A stretch of DNA of 64,000 bases from Saprospira grandis str. Lewin (GTDB lineage Bacteria; Bacteroidota; Bacteroidia; Chitinophagales; Saprospiraceae): contig NC_016940.1 in the NCBI RefSeq assembly GCF_000250635.1, forward strand, positions 868,001-932,000. The letters run 5' to 3'. The position numbers were made by a program, and so were the translations under genes. The notes beneath the pieces are model-generated. The model worked only from the letters and a program-made list of their open reading frames with translations, was not told the DNA's origin and did no database searches. This document shows, in pieces, positions 1-8,387 of the stretch (the first letter of the stretch is position 1; the number at the start of each line of letters is the position of its first letter).

Positions 1-1973
1 GTTTCAATAGACTGTTCTCTTTTGAGGTTGGCATATTGAGGTTTTTCCTCTTCGCCAAGCTCATCGGGGGCACCAATTTGGGCCAAGGGGCCATAGCGGC
101 CAATACGGACGAGGAGAGTATGTCCCGTTTTGGGATCTTTACCTAAAATTCGTTCTCCGGTGACGCGGTCGGCATCTTCGGCGGTTTGTTCTACTAATTT
201 ATGGAAGGGCTTATAGATGAGGTCCAGCATTTTTTGCCATTGTTCTTGGCCCTCGGCCACCTTATCGAGGCGGTCTTCTACATCGGCGGTAAAATTATAG
301 TCCATGATATCGCCAAAATGCTCCATCAAGAAATCGGTCACCTGTTTACCCAAATCAGAAGCGAAGAGTTTATTTTTCTCGGTACCGTATTTTTCGGTCA
401 GCTCCTCCGCTTTAATTTCTGCGGCTTCTTGGACCAAAGAGAGCTTACGATAATTACGTTCTTGGCCCTCTCTAGTTTCCTTAGTCACATAACCGCGGCT
501 AGGGTCCATAATTTTGGTAATAGTTGGGGCATAAGTAGAGGGTCGGCCGATCCCTCTTTTCTCTAATTCCTTAACCAAAGAAGCTTCTGCATAGCGAGAA
601 GGACCTCGGCTAAAGCGTTCGGTAGCATCGATATTTTCGTTTTTGAGTTTTTGGCCCAGCTTCATGGGAGGGAGCAGATCGCTATTGCTATCGTCCTCTT
701 CTTCCTCCTCTTCTTTATGGACCAGATAGAGGGCCAAAAAGCCTTCAAACTTAATCACTTCTCCTTTGGCCAAGAAAATTTCATCTGGGCGGCTAGAGAT
801 ATTGATAGTTACCGTAGTTTTCTCGAGCAGGGCATCGGCCATTTGGCTTGCCAAGGTTCTTTTGCGGATGAGGTCATAGAGGCGTTGTTCGTCTCGGTTA
901 TTGCTGACCACTTTTTTCTCTACATTGGTGGGGCGGATGGCTTCGTGAGCTTCTTGGGCGCCTTTTTTATTATTAAAGCTACGGGCTTGATAATACTTGG
1001 GGCCGAAAGAACTTTTAATCTCGGCTTCTAGCGCTTGCATAGCGGTTTGGCTAAGGTTGGTCGAGTCGGTACGCATATAAGTAATATGACCGGCCTCATA
1101 TAGCCTTTGGGCCACCTGCATTGTTTTGGCCACACTAAAATACAGCTTATGCGAAGCATCTTGTTGGAGCGTAGAAGTAGTAAAGGGGGCAGGTGGGCGG
1201 CGTTTACTATCTTTAACCTCAATATCTTCAATGGTAAATTCGGCGCCAATGCAATCTTTCAAGAAAGCCTGGGCCTCTTCTACGGTATCAATATGTAGTT
1301 CTTTACTTTTGCTCTCTCGGCTATAGAGTTTGGCCTGTAGTTTAGAGGTCCCCCCTCTTTCGTTGGGGACCAAAAAGCTGGCCGTGCCAGCAAAGAAAGC
1401 TTTGGGCTTAAACTCCTCAATAGCGCGTTCTTTTTCTACCACTAGGCGGACGGCCACTGATTGGACACGGCCGGCGGAGAGTTTTCCACGGATTTTCTTC
1501 CAGAGTAACTCAGAGAGCTCAAAGCCGACCAATCTGTCGAGGACGCGGCGAGCTTGCTGGGCATTTACTAGGTCCAAATCAATCAGGCGGGGAGCTGTAA
1601 TTGCTTTTTGGAGAGCGGGTTTAGTAATTTCGCGAAAGACGATGCGCTTTGTTTTATGCACATCTAGATTAAGTACCTTAGCGAGGTGCCAAGAGATGGC
1701 TTCCCCTTCGCGGTCTTCATCCGTTGCGAGCCAAACTTCATCAACTTTTTTGACCCAGCTTTTGAGTTCGCTGACCACCTTTCTTTTGGCGGGAGAGATT
1801 TCGTAGTGGACCTTATAATTATTGTCCACTTCGATAGCTTTTTTATCTTTAGAATTTTTGATGAGGTCTCGGATATGTCCGAAACTCGACTTCACGGTAA
1901 AGTCTTTACCGAGATATTTTTCAATAGTTTTGGCCTTAGCAGGCGACTCGACGATTAATAGATTTTTGGCCAT
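1..1973 (-). CDS. topA: DNA topoisomerase I, 3' end missing
   Basis: Type IA topoisomerase that relaxes negative supercoils through a transient 5'-phosphotyrosine link to one DNA strand. The gene reads right to left from an ATG at 1973 (protein begins MAKNLLIVESPAKAKTI) and runs off the window start, so about 657 residues are present and the C-terminus is missing. The Toprim domain fills the N-terminus, with the acidic TDEDREGEAI motif. The catalytic tyrosine lies in HITYMRTDST, at about residue 299 (codon 1077-1079). RGIGRPSTYA, further on, is also typical of the family. No gene lies upstream on this strand within 470 bases, so it is probably the first gene of its transcript. Identification is firm; only the C-terminal zinc-finger or repeat region cannot be seen. 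Confidence 0.96.
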   Translation of the reverse strand, partial: MAKNLLIVESPAKAKTIEKYLGKDFTVKSSFGHIRDLIKNSKDKKAIEVDNNYKVHYEISPAKRKVVSELKSWVKKVDEVWLATDEDREGEAISWHLAKVLNLDVHKTKRIVFREITKPALQKAITAPRLIDLDLVNAQQARRVLDRLVGFELSELLWKKIRGKLSAGRVQSVAVRLVVEKERAIEEFKPKAFFAGTASFLVPNERGGTSKLQAKLYSRESKSKELHIDTVEEAQAFLKDCIGAEFTIEDIEVKDSKRRPPAPFTTSTLQQDASHKLYFSVAKTMQVAQRLYEAGHITYMRTDSTNLSQTAMQALEAEIKSSFGPKYYQARSFNNKKGAQEAHEAIRPTNVEKKVVSNNRDEQRLYDLIRKRTLASQMADALLEKTTVTINISSRPDEIFLAKGEVIKFEGFLALYLVHKEEEEEEDDSNSDLLPPMKLGQKLKNENIDATERFSRGPSRYAEASLVKELEKRGIGRPSTYAPTITKIMDPSRGYVTKETREGQERNYRKLSLVQEAAEIKAEELTEKYGTEKNKLFASDLGKQVTDFLMEHFGDIMDYNFTADVEDRLDKVAEGQEQWQKMLDLIYKPFHKLVEQTAEDADRVTGERILGKDPKTGHTLLVRIGRYGPLAQIGAPDELGEEEKPQYANLKREQSIE

Positions 1974-2181
1974 AGTAAGTTTAAATAGGTGTGCCTTAAA
2001 GAGGGTGGCTTTAGGGCAAAAATTGGGTGGGGGGAGATAATCCTTGCCCTAATACTAAGTTTTTTCTGTATTTGTGAAAAGATGAACGCTTATTTTTTTG
2101 TAAAAATCAAGAAAAAGACAGCTTTTTGCCAGAAAAATTGTTTTATCGCCCTACTGTGCGGCTTAAAACTGGGCTATTTTT

Positions 2182-2420
2182 GGCCTAGCGATGTGTAGCA
2201 GTGGCGCAAAGCGCCAGACCGAAGCCCGCAGGGCTGAAGGGCCGAGCGACCCGACCAACGGGAGCCGACGCAGCGAAGCAAGTAACAGCGAGCTGCGGAA
2301 CGACAACAAGCCCTTTAGGGCGCAGTTCGACGACCAAAGGGAGTAACCGCCGCAAGGCAAAGCCGCAGCGACAACAAGGACTTTAGTCCGCAGTTCGACG
2401 ACTGAAAGGAGTAACGCCCC
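2182..2420 (+). repeat. GSE repeat, chimeric, with two copies of module B
   Basis: Fills most of the gap between topA and the hydrolase. It opens GGCCTAGCG and has a P4 hairpin with changed bases, GGCGC-AAA-GCGCC, followed by AGACC. After GGGCCGAGC and GCGAGCTGCG the usual 3' end is replaced by two module B units (2302-2347 with hairpin GCCCTTTAGGGC, 2370-2415 with GGACTTTAGTCC). It ends CGCCCC, so the normal P1 partner AGGCC is absent. The short open frames here (for example 2201-2386) are repeat translations, not genes. Bases 1974-2181 hold nothing I can name. Confidence 0.8.
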
Positions 2421-2445
2421 AAAAAATTAACTAAATATATAACAA

Positions 2446-3213
2446 ATGAAATTAAATTTTAAGCAGTACGGAGCGGGCAAGCCCATAGTGATTATGCATG
2501 GGATGTTTGGGATGTTGGATAATTGGCAATATGTGGCCAAGGAATTGGCTGAAGAATATATGGTATTTTTGGTAGACTTGCGCAACCATGGCAAGTCGCC
2601 GCATTCCGAAGACTTTAGTTATGCCCTAATGGCCGATGATATTCGGCGGTTTATGGAAGACAATTGGCTATACGAGGCCAAAATTCTGGGGCATTCTATG
2701 GGGGGCAAAGTGGCCATGCAGCTGGCCTTGGAAGAGCCCGATATGGTAGAGCAACTGGTGGTTGTAGATATTGCGCCCAAAAGTTATTCGGGCAATCATG
2801 AAACGATTATTGCGGCCATGCAAGCCTTGCCCTTGCGGGAATTGGCGAGTCGGTCGGAGGCAGAAAGCCATTTGCGAAAAAGTATTCCGGAGGAGGGCGT
2901 TGTTCAGTTTTTGCTCAAAAATCTGAGTCGAGAGCGAGCTGGGGGCTATCGTTGGAAAATGAACCTGCCTGTCATTGCGGCGCACTATCAAGACATTTTG
3001 GCCAACAGTTTGCCTGAAGAGCAATATGAAGGCCCTACCTTATTTGTGCAGGGCGTTAACTCTAAGTACATCAATCCGGCCGAGCTGGCCGACTACCAAC
3101 AGTATTTTCCTGCTGCCCAAATTGCCCCAATAGCAAATGCGGGACATTGGGTACATGCCGAGCAACCTCAAGAATTTTTGGCAACTTTGCGTAAGTTTTT
3201 TGCTCAGGATTAA
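2446..3213 (+). CDS. alpha/beta hydrolase, YbfF-like esterase
   Basis: Protein of 255 residues with the alpha/beta hydrolase fold. Seen directly: an oxyanion-loop motif near residues 18-22 (HGMFG), the nucleophile elbow GHSMGG at 82-87 with Ser84, and a C-terminal histidine in AGHWVHAEQP. LVDLRNHGKSPHS near residue 42 is characteristic of the YbfF/ABHD11 branch of small acyl-ester and thioester hydrolases. There is no signal peptide, so it should be cytoplasmic. The start at 2446 is the first ATG after the repeat and leaves a complete fold. The following OmpA-like gene starts 62 bases after the stop, so the two may share a transcript. The natural substrate cannot be told from the sequence. 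Confidence 0.85.
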   Translation: MKLNFKQYGAGKPIVIMHGMFGMLDNWQYVAKELAEEYMVFLVDLRNHGKSPHSEDFSYALMADDIRRFMEDNWLYEAKILGHSMGGKVAMQLALEEPDMVEQLVVVDIAPKSYSGNHETIIAAMQALPLRELASRSEAESHLRKSIPEEGVVQFLLKNLSRERAGGYRWKMNLPVIAAHYQDILANSLPEEQYEGPTLFVQGVNSKYINPAELADYQQYFPAAQIAPIANAGHWVHAEQPQEFLATLRKFFAQD

Positions 3214-3275
3214 GGTTTGGTAAGTCTTTTGATTTGCAAAAACTAACCATTAAGTTCACTTAAAAATAAATATAA

Positions 3276-4430
3276 ATGAGGATGCATGTTCCCCTGAGAT
3301 TACTCTCTATTTTTCTTTTTCTAGCTTGTTGGCTAAGCTCCCCCCTCTTGGCCCAAAAGGAGTATACCGACCACAAGCCCGTTTATCGGAAATGGCAGGA
3401 CAACTACATTTTGGATAAAATTGAGTATACAAAGAACGAAACCATTTTTTATTTCCGTTTTGTTTGTCGCTCTGGTCAAGGTATTAGTGCCATTTTTTAT
3501 CCTCCTGGCGGAGAAGCGCCTTGGTATTTGCGGGCCAAAGATGGGCGTTCTTTTAATCTCAAAGCCATTAAAAACATTCGGAGAAATAGCCAGATGATGG
3601 CTCGCCACCTCAGAAGCAAGGGCGAATATATGTCTTTGGATGGTTTTGGCTATACGGTTTTTAGCTGTGAGGTGCATTTTGAGCGCCTGCCCAATGATGT
3701 TAAAACCGCCGATTTCATTGAAGGCCGTGGCCATGAATTTGACCAAAATCACTTTAATTGCTTTGATGTTAAGCTAAAAACTTGGAATGATGAAAGCTTG
3801 GGTAAAATTGCGGACTCTGAAGAAAATGTCCGAAAATTTGAACGCAAATTTGGCGTAAACACCAACAAAAAACCCAAGCCCAAACCCAAGGTAGAGCCTA
3901 AGGTAGAACCCAAAGATCCTATTGCTAAGGTGGAGCCCAAGCCTAAACCCACACCTAAACCCACACCCAAGCCTAAACCCACACCTAAGCCTATTCCTAA
4001 ACCCAAGCCTATCCCCAAAACGCCTAAAATTCCTGCTTCAGAAGAGCCAGGTGGCGTGGCTCGGGTTCGCTATGCAGAAGATGTCGTTTGTGGCCAACCG
4101 TTGGTCCTTGATGGCTTGCAGTTTCAGGATGGTACCACCGACTTTAAGGGGATGGTCAAATGTAAGCAGGTCTTGCATTATGTCTTTGACTTTATGGAAA
4201 AACACCCCAACTCTAAGCTGACCGTTATCGGACATACCGATATTTTTGGCGATAAGGAACGCATGAAGGAGCTCTCTAAAAAACGAGCCTATAAGGTGCA
4301 GCGCTGGCTCTCTATGATGGGCATCTCGCCCTGGCGCATCGAGATTAAATACTATGGTCTCGAAAAGCCGCTTTTGCCCGAGGGAGGCGCCCTCAACCGC
4401 CGCGTAGAGGTACAACTCAGCTGCGAATAG
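3276..4430 (+). CDS. secreted OmpA-family protein with Pro-Lys-rich linker
   Basis: Protein of 384 residues. It has a signal peptide (hydrophobic run RLLSIFLFLACWLSS, then LLAQ) and an N-terminal domain of about 165 residues that I do not recognise. A low-complexity stretch at about 195-250, built of PKPKP and PTPKP steps, follows. The C-terminal OmpA-like domain covers about 290-384 and includes VIGHTDIFGD, LSKKRAYKVQRWL and NRRVEV, which in this family binds peptidoglycan. The likely role is to tether the envelope to the cell wall from the periplasm, with the proline-rich linker spanning distance. A second ATG lies two codons downstream and could be the start; either fits the signal peptide. 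A strong terminator follows at 4453. Confidence 0.85.
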   Translation: MRMHVPLRLLSIFLFLACWLSSPLLAQKEYTDHKPVYRKWQDNYILDKIEYTKNETIFYFRFVCRSGQGISAIFYPPGGEAPWYLRAKDGRSFNLKAIKNIRRNSQMMARHLRSKGEYMSLDGFGYTVFSCEVHFERLPNDVKTADFIEGRGHEFDQNHFNCFDVKLKTWNDESLGKIADSEENVRKFERKFGVNTNKKPKPKPKVEPKVEPKDPIAKVEPKPKPTPKPTPKPKPTPKPIPKPKPIPKTPKIPASEEPGGVARVRYAEDVVCGQPLVLDGLQFQDGTTDFKGMVKCKQVLHYVFDFMEKHPNSKLTVIGHTDIFGDKERMKELSKKRAYKVQRWLSMMGISPWRIEIKYYGLEKPLLPEGGALNRRVEVQLSCE

Positions 4431-4452
4431 CTATTCAAAAAGCCTAATTATG

Positions 4453-4490
4453 GCCCATTCTTGTTTTGCAAGGATGGGCTTTTTTTTATT
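4453..4490 (+). terminator. Rho-independent terminator after the OmpA-like gene
   Basis: An inverted repeat GCCCATTCTTG / CAAGGATGGGC with a short loop is followed by a run of eight T. It lies 22 bases after the stop codon of the OmpA-like gene. Confidence 0.85.
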
Positions 4491-4546
4491 TTGGGGCCCG
4501 CGGCCGGCTAGGCTTCGCCTAGCTCGGCCGCCGCTATGCTGCGGGG
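4491..4546 (-). repeat. GSE repeat, 3' part, split by the IS50-type element
   Basis: In + orientation this is the end of a GSE copy: ATAGCGGCGGCC, a hairpin around CTAGGCGAAGCCTAG, then CGCGGGCCCC and A residues. The other part lies at 6105-6200. Joined without the insertion, the copy has P1 as GGCCC/GGGCC, the third P1 variant, matching the copies at 34529 and 57344. Confidence 0.8.
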
Positions 4547-6104
4547 CTTGGGTTGACCCACTTTTAAAAATAAGCTTAACTTAGCTCTAAATCAAGATTT
4601 ATATGGACAGTACAAAGGTATCTTCATTTATGCTAAATAAGCAATCAGTGAGAGTATGTTATAGATTAGCAGAGAGTCTAAAAAATAATCCTAACCCACA
4701 TTTAACAAATGTAGCAAAAACTGATGCAGACCGTAAGGCTTTCATGAGGTTGTTATCAAACAAAAATCTTACTGAGGAATACATTCAATTTGAGTTTATT
4801 GGCAAAAGTAGGGAGTCTATGAAGGTGGTTGAAGAAAAGCTTCTGGCCTTTCACGACACCTCTGAAGTTGTACTGAATAAGCAAAGAAATAGACTAACGG
4901 ACAAAGAGGGTTTAGGCCCTGGAGGTCGGGAAACAAATTTGTCTGTATTTCTTCACATGGCTCTACTATATGGTCGAGAAAGCTTTCATTATCATGGCTT
5001 AGGAGGTATTCAGCTTTATAATCGATATAAAAATAGAGTAACTTGTAAGGAGGCTGAAAATAGAAATACGGGTCATTTTAGAGGTGAAATTACGAGGTGG
5101 AAAATAAATGTAGAAGAGACAGAATCTGCGTTAAAAATAATTAACGACCTAATTGATATTTTACATGTTTGTGATCGAGAAGGAGATGTTTATCCTATGA
5201 TGGAAAGTTTTTTCAGACAGCATATTAAGTTCTTGATTCGGTCTCGAACAGATAGACGAGCAACGATTTGGGAGGATGGCAAAAAGATTCCATTATGTGA
5301 TGTCTTTGAACATTATCCAGCAGACTTTGAGACGACAGAAACGGTCAAGAGTAGCCGTAAAAAACTTAACGGGAAGAAGCTAGTTATTCGATCTAAAAAA
5401 GTGACTTTTGCCGTTCCCAAATCTTGTAAGTATGTTCTTGGCGAACCAAGGCCTAAACCAATGACAATCAATGTTATTGAGGTCTTTGAAAAGGGCAAAG
5501 GTTTTTCAAAATCTGCCGCTAGAAAAAGAAGCCGAACAAAAAAAGATCATGATGATGAAACCATCAGTTGGCGCTTACTCACAAATGAAGAAATCAACAG
5601 CGAAGAAGAGCTCTTAGAGCTTGTTCTTTGCTACCGCAAGAGGTGGTTAATTGAAACATACTTTAAATATTTAAAATCAGATGGCTTTGATATTGAAAAC
5701 ATATGTTTAAAAACAGGTAAAGCTATCCGCAAAATGATACTTATGGCAATCAGTGCATCTGACAAGGTCCTTAAGCTTAAAGAAGCTGGACTTAACCAAG
5801 ATAATGAGACTCCAGCAACCTCTATTTTCACAGAAGATGAAGTAGAAGTCTTAGATCTTATATTTAAACAATATCTAAAAGGCGAAAGCCAAAGCCCTTC
5901 TTTGCGTAACCCATTTACCTCTAAATCAATAGCTTGGGCCTATTGGATCATAGCAAGGTTGGGCGGATTTAATGGCGCAGTGAAGAAAACTAGGCATGCC
6001 GTATCCGTCAAGAAAATAGGACTAGGGTTAGAGAGATTCATATTTATGTATGATGGATATCGATCCCTAAATTGACACCGCTATAAAAAGTGGGTCAACC
6101 CAAG
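4547..6104 (+). mobile_element. IS4-family (IS50 group) insertion sequence, 1558 bp
   Basis: Both ends carry the same 19-base terminal inverted repeat, CTTGGGTTGACCCACTTTT (4547-4565 and the complement at 6086-6104). The 9 bases GCTGCGGGG occur just outside each end (4538-4546 and 6105-6113). This is a direct target duplication, or 11 bases if the next CT is counted. Nine-base duplications and 19-base ends are known for Tn5/IS50 elements, which fits the transposase inside. The transposase is intact and the duplication perfect, so the insertion looks recent. Removing the element restores a complete GSE repeat. Confidence 0.93.
4603..6075 (+). CDS. IS4-family transposase, Tn5/IS50 group
   Basis: Transposase of 490 residues with the DDE catalytic set: Asp85 in AFHDTSEV, Asp191 in VCDREGDVY, and Glu351 in the YREK signature. 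The latter reads YRKRWLIETYFKYLK with Tyr344, Arg347, Glu351 and Lys358 at the exact family spacing. The N-terminal 60 residues resemble the DNA-end-binding part of Tn5 transposase. It moves its own element by cut and paste through hairpin intermediates, as established for this group. No frameshift or stop is seen, so it should be active. It is AT-richer than its surroundings, as expected for acquired DNA. Confidence 0.93.
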   Translation: MDSTKVSSFMLNKQSVRVCYRLAESLKNNPNPHLTNVAKTDADRKAFMRLLSNKNLTEEYIQFEFIGKSRESMKVVEEKLLAFHDTSEVVLNKQRNRLTDKEGLGPGGRETNLSVFLHMALLYGRESFHYHGLGGIQLYNRYKNRVTCKEAENRNTGHFRGEITRWKINVEETESALKIINDLIDILHVCDREGDVYPMMESFFRQHIKFLIRSRTDRRATIWEDGKKIPLCDVFEHYPADFETTETVKSSRKKLNGKKLVIRSKKVTFAVPKSCKYVLGEPRPKPMTINVIEVFEKGKGFSKSAARKRSRTKKDHDDETISWRLLTNEEINSEEELLELVLCYRKRWLIETYFKYLKSDGFDIENICLKTGKAIRKMILMAISASDKVLKLKEAGLNQDNETPATSIFTEDEVEVLDLIFKQYLKGESQSPSLRNPFTSKSIAWAYWIIARLGGFNGAVKKTRHAVSVKKIGLGLERFIFMYDGYRSLN

Positions 6105-6200
6105 GCTGCGGGGCTCGCTGTTCGCTCGGCCCTTCGCTTTTTTCGCTTTGCTCAAAAAGCTCGGTCTGGCCTTCGGCCACCCGCTCCGCAGCGCTGGGCC
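6105..6200 (-). repeat. GSE repeat, 5' part, split by the IS50-type element
   Basis: In + orientation it begins GGCCCAGCGCTGCGG, has the P4 hairpin TGGCC-GAA-GGCCA with AGACC, then an AT-containing P5 hairpin, GGGCCGAGCGAACAGCGAGC and CCCGCAGC. It rejoins 4538-4546 across the insertion. A GGCGGCTTCGCCGCC hairpin follows at 6204-6218. Confidence 0.8.
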
Positions 6201-6228
6201 TGCGGCGGCTTCGCCGCCTGCAAAACGC

Positions 6229-6265
6229 AAAAAGCCGCTCTCCCTTTTGGGAGAGCGGCTTTTCT
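6229..6265. terminator. bidirectional terminator, serves the nuclease gene
   Basis: GCCGCTCTCCC-TTTT-GGGAGAGCGGC is a perfect 11-base stem with A residues on one side and T residues on the other, so it can work both ways. It ends the minus-strand nuclease gene whose stop is at 6285. Confidence 0.85.
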
Positions 6266-6284
6266 TTATCTGGACCAAGAAAGC

Positions 6285-6875
6285 TTAGTTGCTTCCTCGG
6301 CGATTCATTTCATCTCGGATCTTTGCCGCCTGCTCATAGTTTTCGGCCTGCAAAACCTCATCGAGCTTGCGCTCTAGTTCTTCTAGGCTCAAGTCTTCTA
6401 ATGAACGGCTTTTTTGTTGTTCCTGACGGCGGTTTTTGGCCTCTTCCATCTCTCTTTCGGTTTCTTCCTCTAGCACAATGCCCGCCTGCTCCAAAATAAA
6501 CTCATAGGTATATACTGGGCAATCAAAGCGGACCGCCAGGGCCAAAGCATCCGAACTTCTAGAGTCGATTTCTATGGTTTTGCCATTCTGGATAAACACC
6601 AAATTGGCATAAAAAATACCATCTACCAAATTACTAATAATGACCTCCTGAAGTTCTACATTGAGGGTCTCAATGGTATTGCGGAACAGGTCATGGGTCA
6701 TAGGACGGCTGGCTTGCATGCCCTCCATGGCCACAGCAATAGCCTGGGCCTCAAATCCTCCGATAACAATGGGCAAACGACGGCTGCCCCCCATTTCGCC
6801 TAAAACCACGGCATAATTCTGCGATTGGGCCAAACTATGCGAAAGGGCGACAATTTCTAACTCTACTTTTTTCAT
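6285..6875 (-). CDS. bifunctional nuclease (DUF151) domain protein with UVR motif
   Basis: Protein of 196 residues starting MKKVELEIVALSHS at 6875. Residues 1-130 match the bifunctional nuclease / DUF151 fold, including the motifs LPIVIGGFEAQAIA, RPMTHDLF and EIDSRSSDALALAVR. The C-terminus (about 165-195, LERKLDEVLQAENYEQAAKIRDEM) is a UVR motif as in UvrB and UvrC. This domain pair is common in Bacteroidetes. Plant BFN proteins cut RNA and single-stranded DNA; the bacterial role is not established. The open frame extends upstream to 7136, but the added residues are translated GSE repeat, so 6875 is the better start. The gene follows ribBA after a terminator and a GSE copy. Confidence 0.88.
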   Translation of the reverse strand: MKKVELEIVALSHSLAQSQNYAVVLGEMGGSRRLPIVIGGFEAQAIAVAMEGMQASRPMTHDLFRNTIETLNVELQEVIISNLVDGIFYANLVFIQNGKTIEIDSRSSDALALAVRFDCPVYTYEFILEQAGIVLEEETEREMEEAKNRRQEQQKSRSLEDLSLEELERKLDEVLQAENYEQAAKIRDEMNRRGSN

Positions 6876-6930
6876 TTGGTGATGCGTTGTGTTTGAACAG
6901 CAAAGGCCACAAAGATAAAAAATTATAGGA

Positions 6931-6972
6931 AAGCAAAAAAGCCCTTTTGCTTTATCGGCAGGGCTTTTTTGC
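6931..6972. terminator. terminator between ribBA and the nuclease gene
   Basis: AAAAAGCCCT and AGGGCTTTTTT form a stem around a loop of about 14 bases, with T residues on either strand. It lies just beyond the GSE copy that follows ribBA on the minus strand. Confidence 0.65.
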
Positions 6973-6999
6973 GGTGTACAGGCGGCGAAGCCGCCGCAG

Positions 7000-7134
7000 G
7001 CTGAGGGATGGATAGCAGGGCCGCCAAAGGCGGCAGACCCAAGGCCTTGGCCGCAGAGCGGCCAAGGCCTGCAGGGCCGAGCAGACCTGCGAGCTGCGAC
7101 ACAGCCCGACCCGCCCGAAGGGCGGGGCAGCCCC
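7000..7134 (+). repeat. GSE repeat, CAGCC type
   Basis: Starts GGCTGAGGG and ends GGGGCAGCCCC-AAAT. P1 is GGCTG/CAGCC, P2 GGG/CCC, P3 GCAG/CTGC. The P4 hairpin is enlarged to GGCCGCC-AAA-GGCGGC and the P5 hairpin is long (AAGGCCTTGGCCGC pairing with GCGGCCAAGGCCT). It is preceded by a GGCGGC-GAA-GCCGCC hairpin and ends 5 bases before the ribBA stop codon. Confidence 0.85.
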
Positions 7135-7139
7135 AAATC

Positions 7140-8387
7140 CTAAGACTTCTTCTTATCTAGAATAGTATGGCCCATTTTGTCTCTTTTGGTAAAGAGGTAA
7201 AACTCATTGTGCTCATTGGGCTCAATTTCTAGCTCTACATTTTCTACGATTTCTAGACCGTAACCAATTAGGCCAATGCGCTTGGTGGGGTTGTTAGTCA
7301 TTAGGCGCATCTTGCTGATTTTTAGCTCTCTAAGAATTTGCGCCCCAATGCCATAATCTCTTTCGTCGGCCTTAAAACCGAGCATGAGGTTAGCTTCTAC
7401 GGTATCATAGCCCTGCTCTTGTAGCTTATAGGCCTTGAGCTTATTGAGCAGGCCAATGCCGCGGCCTTCTTGCATAATATAGAGCAAAAGTCCCTTGCCT
7501 TCTGCCTCAATTTGCTTCATGGCCGCATGCAGTTGGGGGCCACAATCGCAGCGGAGAGAGCCTAGGATATCGCCAGTTTGGCAAGAAGAGTGCACCCGAA
7601 CCAAAACGGGTTCATCGGCCTTCCAGTCGCCTTTTTTGAGGGCCAAATGCGTTTCATTTCTGGTCTTATCTTCAAAAGCGATCAACTGAAAATCGCCGTA
7701 TTCGGTAGGCATTTGCACATCAATGAGGCGCTCTACCAACTTTTCGTTTTCTACTCGGTACTTGATCAAGTCGGCAATAGAAATAATTTTAAGGTCGAAG
7801 CGTTCGGCCACCTTGACCAAATCGGGTAGGCGGGCCATGGTCCCATCTTCATTGAGGATTTCGACCAAAACGCCAGCGGGAGCCAAGCCAGCCAAGCGAG
7901 CGAGATCTACGGCCGCCTCGGTATGGCCAGCACGGCGCAAAACGCCTCCATCTTTAGCGATAAGTGGGAAGATATGGCCTGGACGGGCATAATCGGTCCA
8001 GCTCGTGTTGGGGTCGGTAAGCAGGCGAATTCCGGTAGAGCGGTCGTAGGCTGAAATTCCTGTGCTGCAACCATGGCCAATCAGGTCGACAGAAATGGTA
8101 AAGGCCGTTTCATGATGCGAGGTATTGGTTTGGACCATAGGTTTGAGATTGAGTTCTCTACAGCGGTCCTCGGTGAGGGGCGTACAGATGAGGCCACGGC
8201 CATGAGTGGCCATAAAGTTGACCAGTTCTGGAGTAATTTTTTCTGCAGCGCAGATAAAATCCCCTTCATTTTCACGGTCCTCATCATCGACTACAATAAT
8301 GATTTTTCCGTCGCGAATATCCTGAATGGCAGCTTCAATACTATCCAGTTTTCTATCCAAGCTTTCGTTTTGTTGGTTGCCAGACAT
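7140..8387 (-). CDS. ribBA: bifunctional 3,4-dihydroxy-2-butanone 4-phosphate synthase / GTP cyclohydrolase II
   Basis: Protein of 415 residues that supplies both precursors of riboflavin. The N-terminal RibB domain (about 12-212) makes the four-carbon unit from ribulose 5-phosphate and shows [10 protein letters not shown] at 34-43, [15 protein letters not shown] and RRAGHTEA. The C-terminal RibA domain (about 213-400) opens GTP. Its zinc cysteines are Cys269, Cys280 and Cys282 in SSCQTGD and LRCDCG, at the same spacing as in Escherichia coli RibA, followed by QEGRGIGL. All catalytic motifs are intact. The start overlaps the end of the upstream glycosyltransferase by 35 bases, so the two are probably transcribed together. 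Confidence 0.96.
   Translation of the reverse strand: MSGNQQNESLDRKLDSIEAAIQDIRDGKIIIVVDDEDRENEGDFICAAEKITPELVNFMATHGRGLICTPLTEDRCRELNLKPMVQTNTSHHETAFTISVDLIGHGCSTGISAYDRSTGIRLLTDPNTSWTDYARPGHIFPLIAKDGGVLRRAGHTEAAVDLARLAGLAPAGVLVEILNEDGTMARLPDLVKVAERFDLKIISIADLIKYRVENEKLVERLIDVQMPTEYGDFQLIAFEDKTRNETHLALKKGDWKADEPVLVRVHSSCQTGDILGSLRCDCGPQLHAAMKQIEAEGKGLLLYIMQEGRGIGLLNKLKAYKLQEQGYDTVEANLMLGFKADERDYGIGAQILRELKISKMRLMTNNPTKRIGLIGYGLEIVENVELEIEPNEHNEFYLFTKRDKMGHTILDKKKS

Noticed and set aside
4547-6104. An 11-base target duplication (GCTGCGGGGCT) for the IS50-type element
   Set aside because: Possible, but a 9-base duplication keeps the 19-base terminal repeats perfect and agrees with the known Tn5/IS50 pattern.
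6876-7136. N-terminal extension of the bifunctional nuclease
   Set aside because: The extension translates a GSE repeat and a terminator; the family start is MKKVELE at 6875.
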